Origin: Bacteroidota bacterium
GTDB lineage: Bacteria; Bacteroidota; Bacteroidia; Cytophagales; Cyclobacteriaceae
Assembly (NCBI GenBank): GCA_023431285.1
Contig: JAEYXN010000104.1
Location: 1-10,017 of the forward strand
Direction of reading: 5' to 3'
Length of the DNA: 10,017 nt
This document shows positions 1-5,734 of the stretch, one piece after another (within the stretch, counting starts at the first letter, position 1; every line of letters begins with the position of its first letter). The notes under the pieces were generated by a model. It did no database searches. It saw only the letters and a list, made by a program, of their open reading frames with translations, and was not told the DNA's origin. Made by a program: the position numbers and the translations under genes.

Positions 1-1234
1 CGTTGTCATCTGCGGACCATTGCATCGGCGTTCTCACAGCATTCCGTTCTTCGAGACCGAGGTCGTCTCCCATTCCTATCTCGTCTCCGTAACGGATCAC
101 CGGCGTTCCAGGGAATGAGAACATTGCACTGTAGGCAAGTTCGGTCTGTGGTCTGTTACCTAGCATTGGCGATAGTCGTCTGCGTATACCCCTGTCGTAG
201 AGTCGCATATTTTTATCGGGTCCAAAGCGTTGAAAAACTTTCTCCTTTTGTTTTTCAGGGAGACGATCAATGTCAAGCTCATCATGATTGCGAAGAAAGT
301 TTGCCCATTGAGAGCCCGCGAAATGCGTACGGGTTTTCTCCAGTGCTTTTGCCAGGGGCCGCGCGTCAGAAGAAGCAAGAGCATAGAAAAGGTGCTGGTT
401 AACAAAGAAGTTGAACATAACATGCATCCCTTCTCCCTGTTCTCCGAAATACTGCATGTTTTCCTTTGGCAATATGTTAGCTTCTCCAAGCATGATTGCG
501 TCAGCAGTTCTCCATTGCAGAAAACGTCGCATTTCATGAAGGTAATCGAAGTGTAATTTCTTGGATTGAGACGCATTGGATGATTCAATGATGAAAGGAA
601 CAGCGTCTACCCTGAAGCCATTGATACCCAGCTGCAACCAGTACCCCATGATCCTGCGGATTTCTTCTCGTACTTCCGGATTATCCATATTAAGATCCGG
701 CTGATGTTTGTAAAACCGGTGATGATAATATGCTTTGGCTTCCTTGTCGTAGGTCCACGTTGATTTTTGCACTCCGGGAAACACCATTCCCTCGTCGGCC
801 TGGACAGGTTTTTTCTTTGACCATACATACCAGTTGCGGTATTTTGAATCAGGATCCTTACGGGCTTCCTGAAACCAGGGATGCTGATCGGAAGTATGGT
901 TAATCACCAGGTCAATGATCACCCTGATACCAAGTTTTTTTGCGTGATGGATAAATTCTACAAAGTGACCACTGCTTCCATGACGCGGGTCAATTCCATA
1001 ATAATCTTTGATATCATATCCATTGTCTTCGTTCGGACTCGGATGGAAAGGGGCGAGCCAGATGGTATCCACTCCCAGGGCATGGAGATAATGAAGCTTC
1101 GCAGCGAGGCCCGCAAAATCTCCAACGCCGTCGCCATTCTTATCCATGAATGTGTCTACATCCAGGCTGTAGATCACCGCATTTTTGTACCAGAGGTCTT
1201 CCGTCATTTCGAAAAGTGATTTTCGTTTGGACAT
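1..1234 (-). CDS. GH13 alpha-glucosidase / trehalose-synthase-like enzyme, 3' end outside window
   Basis: My translation of the minus strand is open for 411 codons from an ATG at 1234-1232 to the window edge, so the C-terminal part is missing. It is a family GH13 (alpha-amylase superfamily) (beta/alpha)8 barrel. Visible landmarks are WYKNAVIY at 15-22, a calcium-site-like DKNGDGVGD at 31-39, conserved region I DLVINH at 108-113, region V QPDLN at 178-182, region II GFRVDAV with the nucleophile Asp210, region III GEAN with the acid/base Glu251, and region IV LRNHDE with Asp318. QPDLN is the mark of the oligo-1,6-glucosidase subfamily, which includes trehalose synthases. The stretch GTPVIRYGDEIGMG (376-389) followed by RNAVRTPMQWS (398-408) is very like TreS, which interconverts maltose and trehalose. 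The N-terminal strand reads YSLDVDTF instead of the usual TreS YE.HV..F, so the substrate may differ. No signal peptide, so cytoplasmic. AGGTGG lies 12 bases before the start. The family is certain; the exact reaction is not. Confidence 0.93.
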   Translation of the reverse strand, partial: MSKRKSLFEMTEDLWYKNAVIYSLDVDTFMDKNGDGVGDFAGLAAKLHYLHALGVDTIWLAPFHPSPNEDNGYDIKDYYGIDPRHGSSGHFVEFIHHAKKLGIRVIIDLVINHTSDQHPWFQEARKDPDSKYRNWYVWSKKKPVQADEGMVFPGVQKSTWTYDKEAKAYYHHRFYKHQPDLNMDNPEVREEIRRIMGYWLQLGINGFRVDAVPFIIESSNASQSKKLHFDYLHEMRRFLQWRTADAIMLGEANILPKENMQYFGEQGEGMHVMFNFFVNQHLFYALASSDARPLAKALEKTRTHFAGSQWANFLRNHDELDIDRLPEKQKEKVFQRFGPDKNMRLYDRGIRRRLSPMLGNRPQTELAYSAMFSFPGTPVIRYGDEIGMGDDLGLEERNAVRTPMQWSADDN

Positions 1235-1327
1235 TAAAATCTAAAACCACCTCGCCCTTCAGGCTCTGTAGCCGAGACGCCTCCGTCAATTTTTCATCTG
1301 GAATTACAAAATGGCTTTGAGTTTTAC

Positions 1328-1380
1328 GACATAATGACCTGAGAGGGATTATTCTTTTGAAAAATAAGTGTCATAATGAC
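1328..1380. promoter_or_regulatory. Paired 11-base near-palindromes, possible operator
   Basis: GACATAATGAC at 1328-1338 and GTCATAATGAC at 1370-1380 differ by one base and start 42 bases apart, which is close to four helical turns. The second copy is a perfect odd palindrome (GTCAT-A-ATGAC). They lie between the divergent GH13 and Hsp20 genes, so a dimeric regulator binding both on one DNA face is a reasonable inference. No regulator gene is adjacent. The 224 bases between the two genes otherwise show no RNA gene or small ORF; a TTTTG at 1355-1359 followed by TAATTATG at 1383-1390 is only a poor promoter match, because the gap is 23 rather than 19 bases. Confidence 0.3.
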
Positions 1381-1458
1381 TGTAATTATGGAGAGGCATA
1401 CTTTTCACTAGGCAAAGGGTGTAAACAAAATGATTGTTAACCCAAAAAAATTAAAACT

Positions 1459-1899
1459 ATGAACATCCTGCGCTATAACAGCACACTGAATGATTACACG
1501 CCAACGGCATTTGGTAATCTGATCGATCGGTTCTTTAATGATTCATTGGTTCGCACCGGCGGGTCACAGTACTCGTTCGTTCCCAAGGTCGACATCTCAG
1601 AGAATGAAAAGGCGTATGAACTTCACGTCGTGGTTCCCGGAATGAGCAAAGAAGATTTCAAAATTGATCTGAACGACAATTTCCTGACTGTAAGTGGCGA
1701 GCGAAAGTATACCCGTGAGAAAAATGAAAACAATTTCCATTCAATCGAGTCACACTACGGAACTTTCAGCCGGTCCTTTTCACTTCCTGATAGTGTCGAT
1801 GCTTCAAAGATTTCAGCAGCCTACGTGAATGGTATCCTTGAAATTACTATTCCAAAAGACGAAAAGAAAACCCTGAAGACCACAATAAAAGTGAATTAA
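1459..1899 (+). CDS. Small heat shock protein, Hsp20/alpha-crystallin family
   Basis: This 146-residue protein is a cytoplasmic ATP-independent holdase that keeps unfolding proteins soluble until DnaK/ClpB-type chaperones refold them (family knowledge). An N-terminal arm (1-40, with an FGNLIDRFFND segment typical of the family) precedes the alpha-crystallin domain at about 41-135. The domain carries VVVPGMSKEDFKIDL, LTVSGERK, the GTFSRSFSLP strand (101-110) and the diagnostic A-x-x-x-NGILEITIPK block (120-133). The tail ends in IKV (143-145), matching the I/V-x-I/V motif that links dimers into oligomers. Length is normal. The start follows an A-rich leader (cccaaaaaaattaaaact) without a Shine-Dalgarno sequence, as is common in Bacteroidota. 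It is transcribed alone: the divergent GH13 gene lies upstream and a strong terminator sits just downstream. No CIRCE-like or clear heat-shock promoter was found. Confidence 0.97.
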   Translation: MNILRYNSTLNDYTPTAFGNLIDRFFNDSLVRTGGSQYSFVPKVDISENEKAYELHVVVPGMSKEDFKIDLNDNFLTVSGERKYTREKNENNFHSIESHYGTFSRSFSLPDSVDASKISAAYVNGILEITIPKDEKKTLKTTIKVN

Positions 1900-1931
1900 T
1901 TTCTTTAGGTATAGCATAGGTTAGGTTAGGT

Positions 1932-1968
1932 GAAAGCGCTTCCCTTAATTGGGGGCGCTTTCTTTTTT
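1932..1968 (+). terminator. Rho-independent terminator of the Hsp20 gene
   Basis: GAAAGCGC at 1932-1939 pairs perfectly with GCGCTTTC at 1955-1962. The stem extends inward through CCC/GGG pairs around a TTAATT loop and is followed directly by TTTTTT (1963-1968). It lies 33 bases after the Hsp20 stop codon and separates that gene from the protease gene. Confidence 0.93.
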
Positions 1969-2003
1969 CGTTTCCCGGCGGTGCCGCTCATACCTTGGAA
2001 ACG
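1969..2003. repeat. Inverted repeat in the leader region before the protease gene
   Basis: CGTTTCC (1969-1975) and GGAAACG (1997-2003) are perfect 7-base inverted arms around 21 bases, inside which CGGC-GGT-GCCG forms a second small hairpin. It sits directly after the Hsp20 terminator and about 125 bases before the protease start. It has no T-tract, so it is not an obvious terminator; it may be a site in DNA or a leader structure, or chance. Confidence 0.3.
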
Positions 2004-2128
2004 TTCGCTTGTCGGCTTTTGTGTAAAAGTATGTTCCCCGACGTTCATGAATAGCTGCGAATAACAAAGAAACGGTTAAATTACTGTAGCATAAATTTTT
2101 AGCTTCGGTTTAAATAAAGGGATCAGGT

Positions 2129-3562
2129 ATGAAGCGGACAATATTTATTCTCGTAGTGGTCCTTGCCGCTGCTATTGGCGGAATCATCGGGTCTTTCGTG
2201 ACCATTCGGTTTTTTGATTTCAATAATGCTTCCTATACATCGATTGAAAGACGACAGCAAAGTATACTGACATCTTCCGGTGGCGATTCGATTTATCGGA
2301 TGCCGAAAGAGCTCAATTTTCTAAACACCACTAAAGGCGTTATCCCAGGTGTGGTTCACATCAGAACATCGTATGGCCCCGGCGACTTCAGCCTGAATCC
2401 ATTAGAATCATTTTTTGAAATGCCGAGTCGCTCTTCTGGAAGTGGAGTCATCGTTACGGACGACGGATTCATTGTCACCAATAATCACGTCATCGAGGAT
2501 GCGAGTAACATAGAGGTTGTGATGAATAACAACCAGCGGTACTATGCCAAACTTGTAGGTACGGACCCCACTACAGATCTGGCGCTGCTTAAAATTCGGG
2601 CAAAAAATTTACCGTTTATAAAGTACGGCGACTCTGACAAGATCACTCCCGGCGAATGGGTTCTCGCAGTAGGTAATCCCTTCGACCTCAATTCAACTGT
2701 AACAGCAGGAATCATTAGTGCGAAAGCCAGAAACATCGGTATTCTCCGAGACAGAAATAATCTTCAGGTCGAGTCCTTCATACAGACAGATGCTGCAGTC
2801 AATCCCGGAAACAGTGGGGGTGCGCTTGTCAATCTTAAAGGCGAACTGATCGGTATTAACACAGCCATTGCAACGTCTTCCGGAAGTTATCAGGGTTACT
2901 CTTTTGCGATTCCGGTTAGCCTCGTTAAGAAGGTAATGGACGATCTGCTTGAATTCGGCAAAGTACAGCGCGGATTGCTGGGCATCCAGATCGCTGACCT
3001 CAATGCGTCGCTTGCAGAGGAGTTAAAGATCAACACAAGTCAGGGCGTGATCATTAACCGCGTCAACGAAGGAAGTGCTGCCTCAGATGCAGGGCTACGA
3101 ATGCATGACGTCATCGTCGGTATAGACGGACATGCTGTGACATCGGTCTCTGAGCTTCAGGAACTCGTTGCTAGAAACAGACCTGGTGCTGAGGTGCTTG
3201 TTAATTACCTTCGGGGTGGCATCAATAATCAGATGCGGGTGAAGCTGAAAAATAGTGAGGGTAACAACATCATGAGTCGGAGAGAGCTTCGCAGGGATTG
3301 GAGCGGCGCCGCAATGGAGGATGTTCCATTCAAGGAGTTGGCGGACCTTCAATTGGAGGGCGGTGTTCGTGTGAAGTCCATCGACGAGGGAAAATGGAAA
3401 GAGGCTGGCGTGCATGAAGGATTCGTTATAAGTCATATCGACAAAATTCCAGTTGATAATCTTGAGGATCTTAACCAAATACTGGACTTCAAGAAAGGAG
3501 GTATCCTCGTAGAAGGCTACTACGGCAGCGGAGAAAAGGGTGTATTTGGCATCGACTGGTAA
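2129..3562 (+). CDS. HtrA/DegQ-type periplasmic serine protease with two PDZ domains
   Basis: This 477-residue protein is an S1C (HtrA family) protease that degrades or chaperones misfolded envelope proteins. An N-terminal hydrophobic segment (about 5-25, after MKR) acts as signal peptide or membrane anchor and places the enzyme in the periplasm. The trypsin-like domain spans about 65-275 with a complete triad: His120 in TNNHVIED, Asp150 in TTDLALLK and Ser229 in NPGNSGGALVN. The loop before the SGSG strand (81-103) is short, unlike the long LA loop of E. coli DegP and more like DegQ/DegS. PDZ1 covers about 281-375, with RGLLGIQIADL at its start and a GLRMHDVIVGIDG block (322-334). PDZ2, more diverged, covers about 395-475. 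AAAGGG (2116-2121) lies 7 bases before the ATG, a good ribosome site. No convincing promoter match was found upstream. The gene probably ends its own transcript or reads weakly into the next gene, because no terminator hairpin was seen before 3635. Confidence 0.96.
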   Translation: MKRTIFILVVVLAAAIGGIIGSFVTIRFFDFNNASYTSIERRQQSILTSSGGDSIYRMPKELNFLNTTKGVIPGVVHIRTSYGPGDFSLNPLESFFEMPSRSSGSGVIVTDDGFIVTNNHVIEDASNIEVVMNNNQRYYAKLVGTDPTTDLALLKIRAKNLPFIKYGDSDKITPGEWVLAVGNPFDLNSTVTAGIISAKARNIGILRDRNNLQVESFIQTDAAVNPGNSGGALVNLKGELIGINTAIATSSGSYQGYSFAIPVSLVKKVMDDLLEFGKVQRGLLGIQIADLNASLAEELKINTSQGVIINRVNEGSAASDAGLRMHDVIVGIDGHAVTSVSELQELVARNRPGAEVLVNYLRGGINNQMRVKLKNSEGNNIMSRRELRRDWSGAAMEDVPFKELADLQLEGGVRVKSIDEGKWKEAGVHEGFVISHIDKIPVDNLEDLNQILDFKKGGILVEGYYGSGEKGVFGIDW

Positions 3563-3593
3563 TGCCTAATTGCATTGCGTACTGGTTAATTTG

Positions 3594-3612
3594 AGGATGA
3601 TCCTTAAGTTTG
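3594..3612 (+). promoter_or_regulatory. Perfect TAnnTTTG -7 box abutting an 11-base palindrome
   Basis: TAAGTTTG at 3605-3612 matches the Bacteroidota -7 consensus fully and lies 22 bases before the ALDH start codon, giving a short leader. The expected TTG about 19 bases upstream is replaced by TGG (3583-3585), so the -33 element is weak. The odd palindrome AGGAT-G-ATCCT (3594-3604) touches the -7 box, a position where a bound repressor would block transcription; that role is inference. Confidence 0.45.
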
Positions 3613-3634
3613 TACGCTCATTCTCGTTCAACCT

Positions 3635-5176
3635 ATGAAAAAATTCGGCATTGAGGAAGTTCTTCTGGACCTCGGTCTGGAGAAGAAAAACTTTGGAACG
3701 TCCACTGGATCTGAGTGGATGAAATCATCAACAGAACTTATAGAATCATCATCTCCGGTTGACGGGAAGAAGATCGCCTCAGTATATGTGACTTCCGAAA
3801 AATCTTATAACGAAGTCATTACATCCGCGGGCAACGCATTTCTTGAATGGAGGAAATGGCCTGCGCCGAAGCGAGGTGAAGTGGTAAGACAGATTGGTGA
3901 GGCGCTTCGCAAGAAGAAAGAGTCACTGGGAAAGCTGGTGTCTTTTGAGATGGGGAAGTCGTATCAGGAAGGTCTTGGTGAAGTACAGGAAATGATCGAC
4001 ATCTGCGACTTCGCCGTAGGTCTATCGAGACAACTTCATGGTCTGACGATGCATAGTGAGAGGCCGAACCACCGCATGTACGAACAATGGCACCCTCTGG
4101 GCATAGTCGGCATCATCACAGCATTCAACTTTCCAGTGGCTGTGTGGTCGTGGAATACGATGCTTGCATGGATCTGCGGTGATGTTTGTGTATGGAAACC
4201 GTCGGAGAAAACTCCGTTGTGTGCGATCGCATGTCAGAAGATTGCTCAAAAAGTATTTATGCGCAATGGTGTTCCTGAGGGTGTCTCATGCTTGATCAAT
4301 GGAGATTATCGCGTCGGACAGTGGCTTGCTGCAGATGAGAGAATTCCACTGATATCTGCAACCGGGTCAGTTCGGATGGGACGCGCAGTTGGTAAAACTG
4401 TCAGCGAAAGACTGGGACGATCCCTTTTGGAACTGGGCGGAAACAATGCAATCATCATCAGCGAGCATGCCGATCTGGATATCGCCATTCGCGGGGCAGT
4501 ATTCGGAGCTGTCGGTACTGCCGGGCAACGCTGTACAACAACGAGAAGACTTATTGTGCACGATAAGGTTTACGATCAGGTGAAGGAGTCCCTTAAGAGA
4601 GCTTATGACCAGCTTCGCATCGGCAACCCGCTTGACCCGGAAAATCATGTGGGACCTCTTATTGATTTGGCAGCGGTGAAATCATACAATGACGCGTTGC
4701 GCAAGATCCGGAAGCAGGGTGGAAAATTCCTCGTAGAAGGTGGAGTTCTCGAAGGAAAGCCTTACAAATCAGGTTGCTACGTAAAGCCCGCCATCGCTGA
4801 AGTTGAGCCTCATTTCGAAATAGTTCAACACGAGACATTTGCGCCTATACTATATCTGCTTCGCTACTCCGATCTCGAGGAAGCTATTGAGATTCAGAAT
4901 GGAGTGAAGCAAGGGCTGTCGTCTTCCATAATGACGACAAACATGCACGAGATGGAGACCTTCCTGTCTCATAGTGGTTCTGACTGTGGCATCGCCAATG
5001 TGAACATCGGTACTTCAGGTGCTGAGATCGGCGGGGCTTTCGGGGGAGAAAAGGAAACCGGCGGAGGTCGTGAGTCTGGCTCTGATGCATGGAAGGCTTA
5101 CATGAGGCGTCAGACAAACACCATCAATTACGGCAAGACATTACCTCTGGCGCAGGGAATTAAATTTCATGTCTAG
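3635..5176 (+). CDS. ALDH7/antiquitin-type aldehyde dehydrogenase (probable aminoadipate-semialdehyde dehydrogenase)
   Basis: This 513-residue protein is an NAD(P)-dependent aldehyde dehydrogenase of normal family length. The catalytic set is complete: Asn165 in AFNFP, Lys188 in KPSE for cofactor binding, the GSVRMG nucleotide-binding turn (244-249), the general base Glu266 in LELGGNN, nucleophile Cys300 in GTAGQRCTTTRR, and Glu400 in QHETFAP. ALDH7-specific features are GEVQEMIDICDFAVGLSR (115-132), Arg299 just before the nucleophile, and the NIGTSGAE loop (457-464) leading into GGEKETGGGRESGSDAW. In human ALDH7A1 these regions hold the carboxylate and amine of alpha-aminoadipate semialdehyde, so oxidation of that compound (piperideine-6-carboxylate) to aminoadipate in lysine breakdown is the likely reaction. 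Broader aldehyde or betaine-aldehyde detoxification under osmotic stress is an alternative. No other lysine-degradation gene is in view. The start has no Shine-Dalgarno sequence; 72 bases separate it from the protease gene. It is cytoplasmic. Confidence 0.95.
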   Translation: MKKFGIEEVLLDLGLEKKNFGTSTGSEWMKSSTELIESSSPVDGKKIASVYVTSEKSYNEVITSAGNAFLEWRKWPAPKRGEVVRQIGEALRKKKESLGKLVSFEMGKSYQEGLGEVQEMIDICDFAVGLSRQLHGLTMHSERPNHRMYEQWHPLGIVGIITAFNFPVAVWSWNTMLAWICGDVCVWKPSEKTPLCAIACQKIAQKVFMRNGVPEGVSCLINGDYRVGQWLAADERIPLISATGSVRMGRAVGKTVSERLGRSLLELGGNNAIIISEHADLDIAIRGAVFGAVGTAGQRCTTTRRLIVHDKVYDQVKESLKRAYDQLRIGNPLDPENHVGPLIDLAAVKSYNDALRKIRKQGGKFLVEGGVLEGKPYKSGCYVKPAIAEVEPHFEIVQHETFAPILYLLRYSDLEEAIEIQNGVKQGLSSSIMTTNMHEMETFLSHSGSDCGIANVNIGTSGAEIGGAFGGEKETGGGRESGSDAWKAYMRRQTNTINYGKTLPLAQGIKFHV

Positions 5177-5182
5177 CATAAG

Positions 5183-5213
5183 TTTGGAAATCAAGGGCAA
5201 AGACTTATTTTTA
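5183..5213 (+). promoter_or_regulatory. Bacteroidota-type promoter for the response regulator
   Basis: TTTG at 5183-5186 and TATTTTTA at 5206-5213 (7 of 8 bases of TAnnTTTG) are separated by 19 bases, the expected -33/-7 spacing. Transcription would begin near 5220, just ahead of AAAGGA (5220-5225) and the ATG at 5239. This placement argues against translation starting at the upstream in-frame TTG at 5215. Confidence 0.6.
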
Positions 5214-5238
5214 GTTGTTAAAGGAACCAATACTTCAT

Positions 5239-5646
5239 ATGGCTGCAAAAAAATATCGGACTGTTATGCTCATCGATGATAATGAGATAGATAATCTCAT
5301 CAATCAGAAGATGATCGAAGCAGCTTCTATTACAGAGAACATTTATACACACACAGGAGCTAAGAGCGCGATCGAGTTTTTGAAGAACATGGAAAAACTT
5401 GACGTAGCTGATCAGGTCCTTCCCGATGTGATTTTTCTTGACATCGACATGCCTCTCATGGATGGCTTTCAGTTTCTGGACGAGTTCGAAAAACTTACGA
5501 ACGTAGCGAAGAAAAAATGTAAGATCGTTATGCTTACATCTTCCATCAACCCACAGGATTTTAATCGTTCAAAGAAATACGAGAATGTTAAGCTTTATCT
5601 GAATAAGCCCCTTTCTCACGAGAGCATTACAAAGCTGGAGCTCTAA
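5239..5646 (+). CDS. Stand-alone response regulator receiver protein
   Basis: This 135-residue CheY-like protein consists of a single receiver domain with no output domain. The acidic pair is Asp13-Asp14 in MLIDDNEIDN, the phosphoacceptor is Asp68 in VIFLDIDMPLMDGF, the switch Thr/Ser is T100-S101 in IVMLTSS, and the conserved lysine is Lys123 in LNKPL. The LIDDNEIDN...INQKM start is the style of the Rcp1-like receivers abundant in Bacteroidota, which pass phosphate between histidine kinases or act by protein contact. I chose the ATG at 5239 over an in-frame TTG at 5215 because AAAGGA (5220-5225) lies 13 bases ahead of it and the TTG falls at the promoter. The chain ends soon after the KPL motif, so helix 5 is short, but the domain looks complete. 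No histidine kinase is nearby, so its partner is unknown. Transcription ends at the hairpin at 5667-5706. Confidence 0.95.
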   Translation: MAAKKYRTVMLIDDNEIDNLINQKMIEAASITENIYTHTGAKSAIEFLKNMEKLDVADQVLPDVIFLDIDMPLMDGFQFLDEFEKLTNVAKKKCKIVMLTSSINPQDFNRSKKYENVKLYLNKPLSHESITKLEL

Positions 5647-5666
5647 CGAAGCACACTTAAAATAAA

Positions 5667-5706
5667 AACGGGGCATCAATTCCAGAATTGATGCCCCGTT
5701 CTTTTT
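5667..5706. terminator. Bidirectional terminator between convergent genes
   Basis: Arms of 15 bases at 5667-5681 and 5686-5700 (AACGGGGCATCAATT and its exact complement) enclose a CCAG loop. On the plus strand CTTTTT follows (5701-5706); on the minus strand the A-rich stretch at 5658-5668 supplies T residues. It therefore can end both the receiver gene and the convergent 481-residue gene. Confidence 0.95.
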
Positions 5707-5712
5707 GTTGAT

Positions 5713-5734
5713 CTTCTGATCTATCGATCAGAAG
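5713..5734 (-). repeat. Second hairpin overlapping the stop codon of the convergent gene
   Basis: CTTCTGATC (5713-5721) and GATCAGAAG (5726-5734) are perfect 9-base inverted arms around TATC. The TGA stop of the minus-strand gene (5730-5728) lies within one arm. No T-tract follows directly on either strand, so it is not a terminator by itself. In RNA it would stack just before the main terminator hairpin and could protect the 3' end. Confidence 0.6.

Noticed and set aside
160..588. Minus-strand open frame of 142 codons
   Set aside because: It lies in another frame of the GH13 gene, whose continuous reading carries all conserved amylase motifs; the product resembles nothing.
881..1219. Plus-strand open frame of 112 codons
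   Set aside because: It is antisense to the N-terminal part of the GH13 gene and has no ribosome site or recognisable features.
1261..1282. Possible hairpin in the GH13 leader (AGGC/GCCT arms)
   Set aside because: The stem is 7 pairs with a bulge and competes with an alternative 4-bp stem; not enough for a riboswitch or attenuator call.
1917..1930. Short TTAGG-like tandem repeat after the Hsp20 gene
   Set aside because: Under three full copies; too short to treat as anything but chance or slippage.
2092..2107. Candidate -7 boxes TAAATTTT and TAGCTTCG before the HtrA gene
   Set aside because: Neither has a TTG at the correct upstream distance, so no promoter was called.
3095..3478. Minus-strand open frame of 127 codons
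   Set aside because: It is antisense to the PDZ region of the HtrA protease, which is clearly the coding strand.
5215..5238. Upstream TTG start adding eight residues to the receiver protein
   Set aside because: It falls at the predicted promoter -7 box and ahead of the AAAGGA ribosome site; the ATG at 5239 gives a normal receiver N-terminus.
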